DNA of 10,835 bases from a bacterium (GTDB lineage Bacteria; Patescibacteriota; Microgenomatia; Daviesbacterales; UBA10151): NCBI GenBank assembly GCA_027364775.1, contig DAHXOS010000070.1:1-10835 (forward strand), written 5' to 3'. Position numbers and translations under genes: made by a program. The notes below the pieces were generated by a model. That model saw only the letters and a list, made by a program, of their open reading frames with translations. It ran no database searches and had not been told where the DNA came from. Shown here in pieces: positions 6,466 to 10,835 of the stretch; the stretch's first letter is position 1, and each line of letters begins with the position of its first letter.

Positions 6466-7335
6466 TTAAAGCTGTTTAATGAGAAAATCAGGATAACCAT
6501 TTAGGAAATCTTTAAGAGTAATAGGTTTTTTTCCCTCAGATTGCAGAGTAATTTGGGTAGGATCAAAAACCCCTGCTGGATAAATCTTTATTCTTAAGTC
6601 TTTATTTTTAAATTTCCATATAGTCCAGGCGTTTGGCCAAGGGTAATAGGCCCGAATCATCCTATCCAATTGTTCTTTAGATGGAGGATTATCAATAGAA
6701 AAATAACCGTCTTGTTTGGTCAGAATCTTGCAAAATGTAGCTTTTTGGTGATCTTGTTCTTTTAATTTAACTTTTCCTTCTATAAAGTCAGGAATTAGAG
6801 TCACTAAAACTTCTGCTGCCAGAGAAAACATTTTATTACTCAAAGTTGCTAGATTGTCTTGATCTGATATTGCTACAGGTTCTTGTAAAACTATTGGTCC
6901 GTGGTCAACCTCAGCATCCATTTTAATAATAGTTAGGGCACTATCTTTATCTCCATTTAAGATTGCTGATTGGATTGGTGAGGCTCCTCTGTATTGAGGT
7001 AATTTTGATGGATGAACATTTAAAGCTCCATTTTTAGGTAAATCTAAAACTGTCTGTGGAATAATTTTGCCGTAAGCTGAGACTATAAATAAATCGGGCT
7101 CTAAAGATGAAATAGCAGAGATAAATTCAGGATCTTTTAGTTTAGCAGGGGTAAAAATATTTTTAATTCCTAATTCTTGAGCCTTTATTTTAATAGCAGA
7201 GGGAGTTAAAACCTGTTTTCTACCTACTAATTGGTCAGCTGCAGTTACTACCGCCGAAACTTCAAAGTTCTGCTTAAGAGATTCTAATATAGGAGTTACA
7301 AATTCCGGTGTTCCAAAGAATATTATTTTATACAT
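6466..7335 (-). CDS. fmt: methionyl-tRNA formyltransferase
   Basis: The enzyme formylates the methionine on initiator tRNA using 10-formyltetrahydrofolate. The N-terminal Rossmann-type domain starts MYKIIFFGTPEF. The catalytic triad fits the E. coli numbering exactly: N106 and H108 in NVHPS, and D144 in DAEVDHG. The signature HPSKLPQYRGASPIQ (108-122) is intact. A linker leads to the C-terminal tRNA-binding domain with MIRAYYPWPNAWT (226-238). At 289 residues it is shorter than the usual 310-320, the saving being mainly in the C-terminal domain. DHG replaces the common DTG after D144. The gene lies 45 bases after def in the same direction, the common def-fmt pairing, and is probably cotranscribed. 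No Shine-Dalgarno sequence precedes the ATG. Confidence 0.96.
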   Translation of the reverse strand: MYKIIFFGTPEFVTPILESLKQNFEVSAVVTAADQLVGRKQVLTPSAIKIKAQELGIKNIFTPAKLKDPEFISAISSLEPDLFIVSAYGKIIPQTVLDLPKNGALNVHPSKLPQYRGASPIQSAILNGDKDSALTIIKMDAEVDHGPIVLQEPVAISDQDNLATLSNKMFSLAAEVLVTLIPDFIEGKVKLKEQDHQKATFCKILTKQDGYFSIDNPPSKEQLDRMIRAYYPWPNAWTIWKFKNKDLRIKIYPAGVFDPTQITLQSEGKKPITLKDFLNGYPDFLIKQL

Positions 7336-7380
7336 AATTATTGCTAAATTTAATAAATTGTTAGTTATTAATAATTTTGC

Positions 7381-7899
7381 TTAAAGCGGTACTTCCTCAA
7401 AGACTTCTGCGCCTGCTCTATCTTTGCCAATTACTTTAAATAGCCTGCCTTTTTGTTCTAGCAATAAGTCCATAAATAACCTTCCCTGAAGATGGTCATA
7501 CTCATGTTGAAAAATCCAAGCTTCAAGTCCGAGCAGTTTCTTTTTAACAGTATTGCCCTGCTCGTCCATATAGGACACTGTTACCCCAATAGGTCTGATT
7601 ACCTCACCATAATAATTAGGAATAGACAGACAACCTTCAAAAAATTGCTTAGTCTTTTTAGAATAGCTTAAAATTTTAGGATTAAAGATTGCCTTAAAGG
7701 TATCATCCTCACACTTTGTTATAAAATATTGTTCACCCTTACCTATTTGGGTTGATGCTAAGCCTACACCTTCTGGATCATGGAATGATTTTGTCACCTT
7801 TACCATTTCTTTTATGGTTTCCAAAATAGCAGGAGTTATTTTTTTTAACTCTTTGGTTTTGACTCTTAAAGCAGGGTTTGGTGCTTGGATTACTTTCAT
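7381..7899 (-). CDS. def: peptide deformylase
   Basis: Def removes the formyl group from the N-terminus of new proteins. All three family motifs are present (numbering from the ATG at 7899): GVGLASTQ at 44-51 (motif 1, with Ser where Ala is usual in GLAA), EGCLSIP at 88-94 with metal ligand C90, and QHEYDH at 131-136 with ligands H132 and H136 and catalytic E133. Length is 172 residues, typical of the family. The frame is open to a TTG at 7920, but I choose the ATG because MKVIQAPNPALR is a normal Def N-terminus and because an extended -10 (TGTTAAAAT) overlaps the TTG codon. It precedes fmt by 45 bases. Residues near the C-terminus (GKDRAGAEVFEEVPL) are not catalytic. Confidence 0.96.
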   Translation of the reverse strand: MKVIQAPNPALRVKTKELKKITPAILETIKEMVKVTKSFHDPEGVGLASTQIGKGEQYFITKCEDDTFKAIFNPKILSYSKKTKQFFEGCLSIPNYYGEVIRPIGVTVSYMDEQGNTVKKKLLGLEAWIFQHEYDHLQGRLFMDLLLEQKGRLFKVIGKDRAGAEVFEEVPL

Positions 7900-7910
7900 A
7901 ACTGTGGCTA

Positions 7911-7919
7911 ATTTTAACA
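7911..7919 (-). promoter_or_regulatory. extended -10 of def (TGT-TAAAAT)
   Basis: The nine bases are identical to the extended -10 of rpmB, and the ATG is 11 bases beyond. The bases just before the ATG are also similar at the two genes (CCACAGTT here, CCCAGTT at rpmB). The -35 is weak (TGGTAA at 17 bases). A separate TATAAT at 8011-8016 on the same strand is an alternative that would give a leader of about 105 bases. Confidence 0.45.
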
Positions 7920-8065
7920 AATTTCTAAATGTCTTACCAGATTGGTTAGTTTTTGTATCCTTAGGTCAATAATTCTAGATCAAAAATTCCTTATCTGCCT
8001 TATTTAGATAATTATAGTTCTTCAATTAGTATAGGAATTATTCCTTTTAACTTTTTTGGGTATTA

Positions 8066-8338
8066 TTACTGACTTAAATGTTCTTTTTTTAGCTGGGATA
8101 GTCTCCACATAAATACTCTAGCCTTATTTTTGGCTGTTAAATAGCCTTTAGTATAGCTTAAAGCCTCCTCAAGCAAATTTCTGGGATAATTTTTAGCTAG
8201 CTTGATATATAAAGAATAATGTTTAGGATCACCTAGAGTATCTGCTAAAAATACTCCATAATGTTGAAACTCAGTAGACAAGTTGGTAGGTCTTTTTATT
8301 CCCTTGGTTTCTTCCAAAACTTTAGCAATTGATTTCAT
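8066..8338 (-). CDS. small conserved-looking soluble protein, function unknown
   Basis: This is a 90-residue basic, mainly helical protein with no membrane segment, signal peptide or cysteine. Visible features are an N-terminal KSIAKVLEETKGIKRPTNLS stretch, a YSLYIKLAKNYPRNLLEEA helix (about 42-60) and a basic tail (KNKARVFMWRLSQLKKEH, about 70-87). From memory, short proteins with this LYIKLAK..P..LLEEA...KNK...FMW pattern recur in Microgenomates-type genomes, but I cannot name a family or role; a nucleic-acid or ribosome-associated role is only a guess from the charge. The ATG at 8338 is 21 bases after the stop of the Wzy-type gene on the same strand. It has its own good promoter overlapping that gene's end, and it precedes def by 166 bases. 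Confidence 0.72.
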   Translation of the reverse strand: MKSIAKVLEETKGIKRPTNLSTEFQHYGVFLADTLGDPKHYSLYIKLAKNYPRNLLEEALSYTKGYLTAKNKARVFMWRLSQLKKEHLSQ

Positions 8339-8359
8339 ATTTTATATAAATACTATATT

Positions 8360-10513
<2,154 letters not shown>

Positions 10514-10524
10514 AACTTTAAGTT

Positions 10525-10553
10525 ATCTTAAATAAGTAGAGAGCTTTTTTCAA
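10525..10553 (-). promoter_or_regulatory. promoter of the Wzy-type gene
   Basis: On the minus strand, TTGAAA (10548-10553, 5 of 6 matches) and TAAGAT (10525-10530, 4 of 6) are 17 bases apart. The ATG at 10513 lies 11 bases after the -10, predicting a leader of about 4 bases. It sits in the 96-base divergent region shared with mreB. Confidence 0.45.
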
Positions 10554-10591
10554 TCTATAAATTTTTAAACCTAACATCTTGAAACTTTTTA

Positions 10592-10600
10592 TGCTAAACT
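10592..10600 (+). promoter_or_regulatory. candidate extended -10 of mreB (TGC-TAAACT)
   Basis: TGC (10592-10594) precedes TAAACT (10595-10600, 4 of 6 matches). The ATG at 10610 is 9 bases beyond. The -35 is poor: TTGAAA at 10579-10584 is too close, and TAACAT at 10572-10577 has the right 17-base spacing but few matches. Confidence 0.35.
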
Positions 10601-10609
10601 CGTTATCAA

Positions 10610-10835
10610 ATGTTTGGACGATTCTGGCAACTTTTTTCACAAGATTTGGGTATAGACTTAGGAACTGTAAATACTTTGGTTTCTGTTAAAGGTAAAGGGA
10701 TAGTGATAAGAGAACCTTCGGTTGTGGCAATTCATAAAAAAACCAGACAGGTTTTAGCAATTGGGACAGAGGCAAAAAGGATGATCGGTAGGACGCCTGC
10801 AGTTATTGAGGCAGTCAGACCCTTAAGAGATGGGG
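10610..10835 (+). CDS. mreB: rod shape-determining protein MreB, N-terminal part, cut by window end
   Basis: I translated the 75 complete codons directly: the protein begins MFGRFWQLFSQDLGIDLGTV and continues NTLVSVKGKGIVIREPSVVAI. The GIDLGTVNT segment (residues 14-22) is the phosphate-1 loop of the actin/MreB fold, and REPSVVAI and IGTEAKRMIGRTP are the next conserved MreB blocks. MreB is a bacterial actin that polymerises on the inner membrane and guides peptidoglycan synthesis for rod shape. The amphipathic N-terminus with F2, F5 and W6 fits membrane binding. About 265 residues of a typical 340 lie beyond the window. It diverges from the Wzy-type gene, placing two envelope genes back to back. 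No Shine-Dalgarno sequence precedes the ATG. Confidence 0.95.
   Translation, partial: MFGRFWQLFSQDLGIDLGTVNTLVSVKGKGIVIREPSVVAIHKKTRQVLAIGTEAKRMIGRTPAVIEAVRPLRDG

Noticed and set aside
8033..8045. AGGAATTATTCCT followed by T-rich sequence as a plus-strand terminator
   Set aside because: No plus-strand gene ends nearby and the stem is only five pairs.

Overview
The window is AT-rich bacterial chromosomal DNA in the standard code (TAA and TAG stops, no in-frame TGA inside the long genes). Four things together suggest a Candidate Phyla Radiation (Patescibacteria) genome, probably Microgenomates-like: a zinc-ribbon bL28 with an insertion, a compact def-fmt pair, a very large lineage-specific cytoplasmic protein, and start codons without Shine-Dalgarno sequences. 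This placement is inference from gene style, not from a marker tree. No insertion sequence, prophage, CRISPR array or recognisable defence cassette is visible.

Layout. Positions 1-63 hold the 3' part of a tRNA-Thr(GGU) with an encoded CCA. A small four-helix membrane protein (144-530) follows, then a 1415-residue protein of unknown role with a C-terminal HD domain (719-4966). All three are on the + strand. The 397-base stretch 4967-5363 has no protein gene. Its minus strand carries a promoter with a perfect TTGACA -35 box, followed by a 26-base palindrome and a chain of stems. The core is a 152-base interrupted hairpin (5081-5232) with a central bubble, which I read as an undescribed or highly diverged structured ncRNA with 6S-like architecture. 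Next come a small site-2 protease (5364-5999, -) and the divergent ribosomal protein gene rpmB (6183-6419, +). The minus-strand block 10513-6466 then reads, in transcription order, a Wzy/WaaL-type glycan polymerase/ligase with TPRs, a 90-residue unknown protein, def and fmt. The window ends in the first 75 codons of mreB (+), divergent from the Wzy-type gene.

How the genes fit together. Def and Fmt are the two enzymes of the N-formylmethionine cycle, and bL28 is part of the ribosome, so the middle of the window is translation housekeeping. The Wzy-type protein and MreB belong to the envelope and cell shape. The S2P-like protease may act in membrane protein turnover or signalling. The giant HD protein and the ncRNA lie tail to tail and have no assigned function.

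Most interesting points: (1) the structured RNA and its own promoter; (2) the giant HD protein, with a possible ADP-ribosyltransferase-like region before the HD domain; (3) a -10-like element only 6-13 bases before the start codon of seven genes, implying leaderless or near-leaderless mRNAs; (4) four perfect copies of a 7-base repeat inside the Wzy-type gene, a possible phase-variation site.
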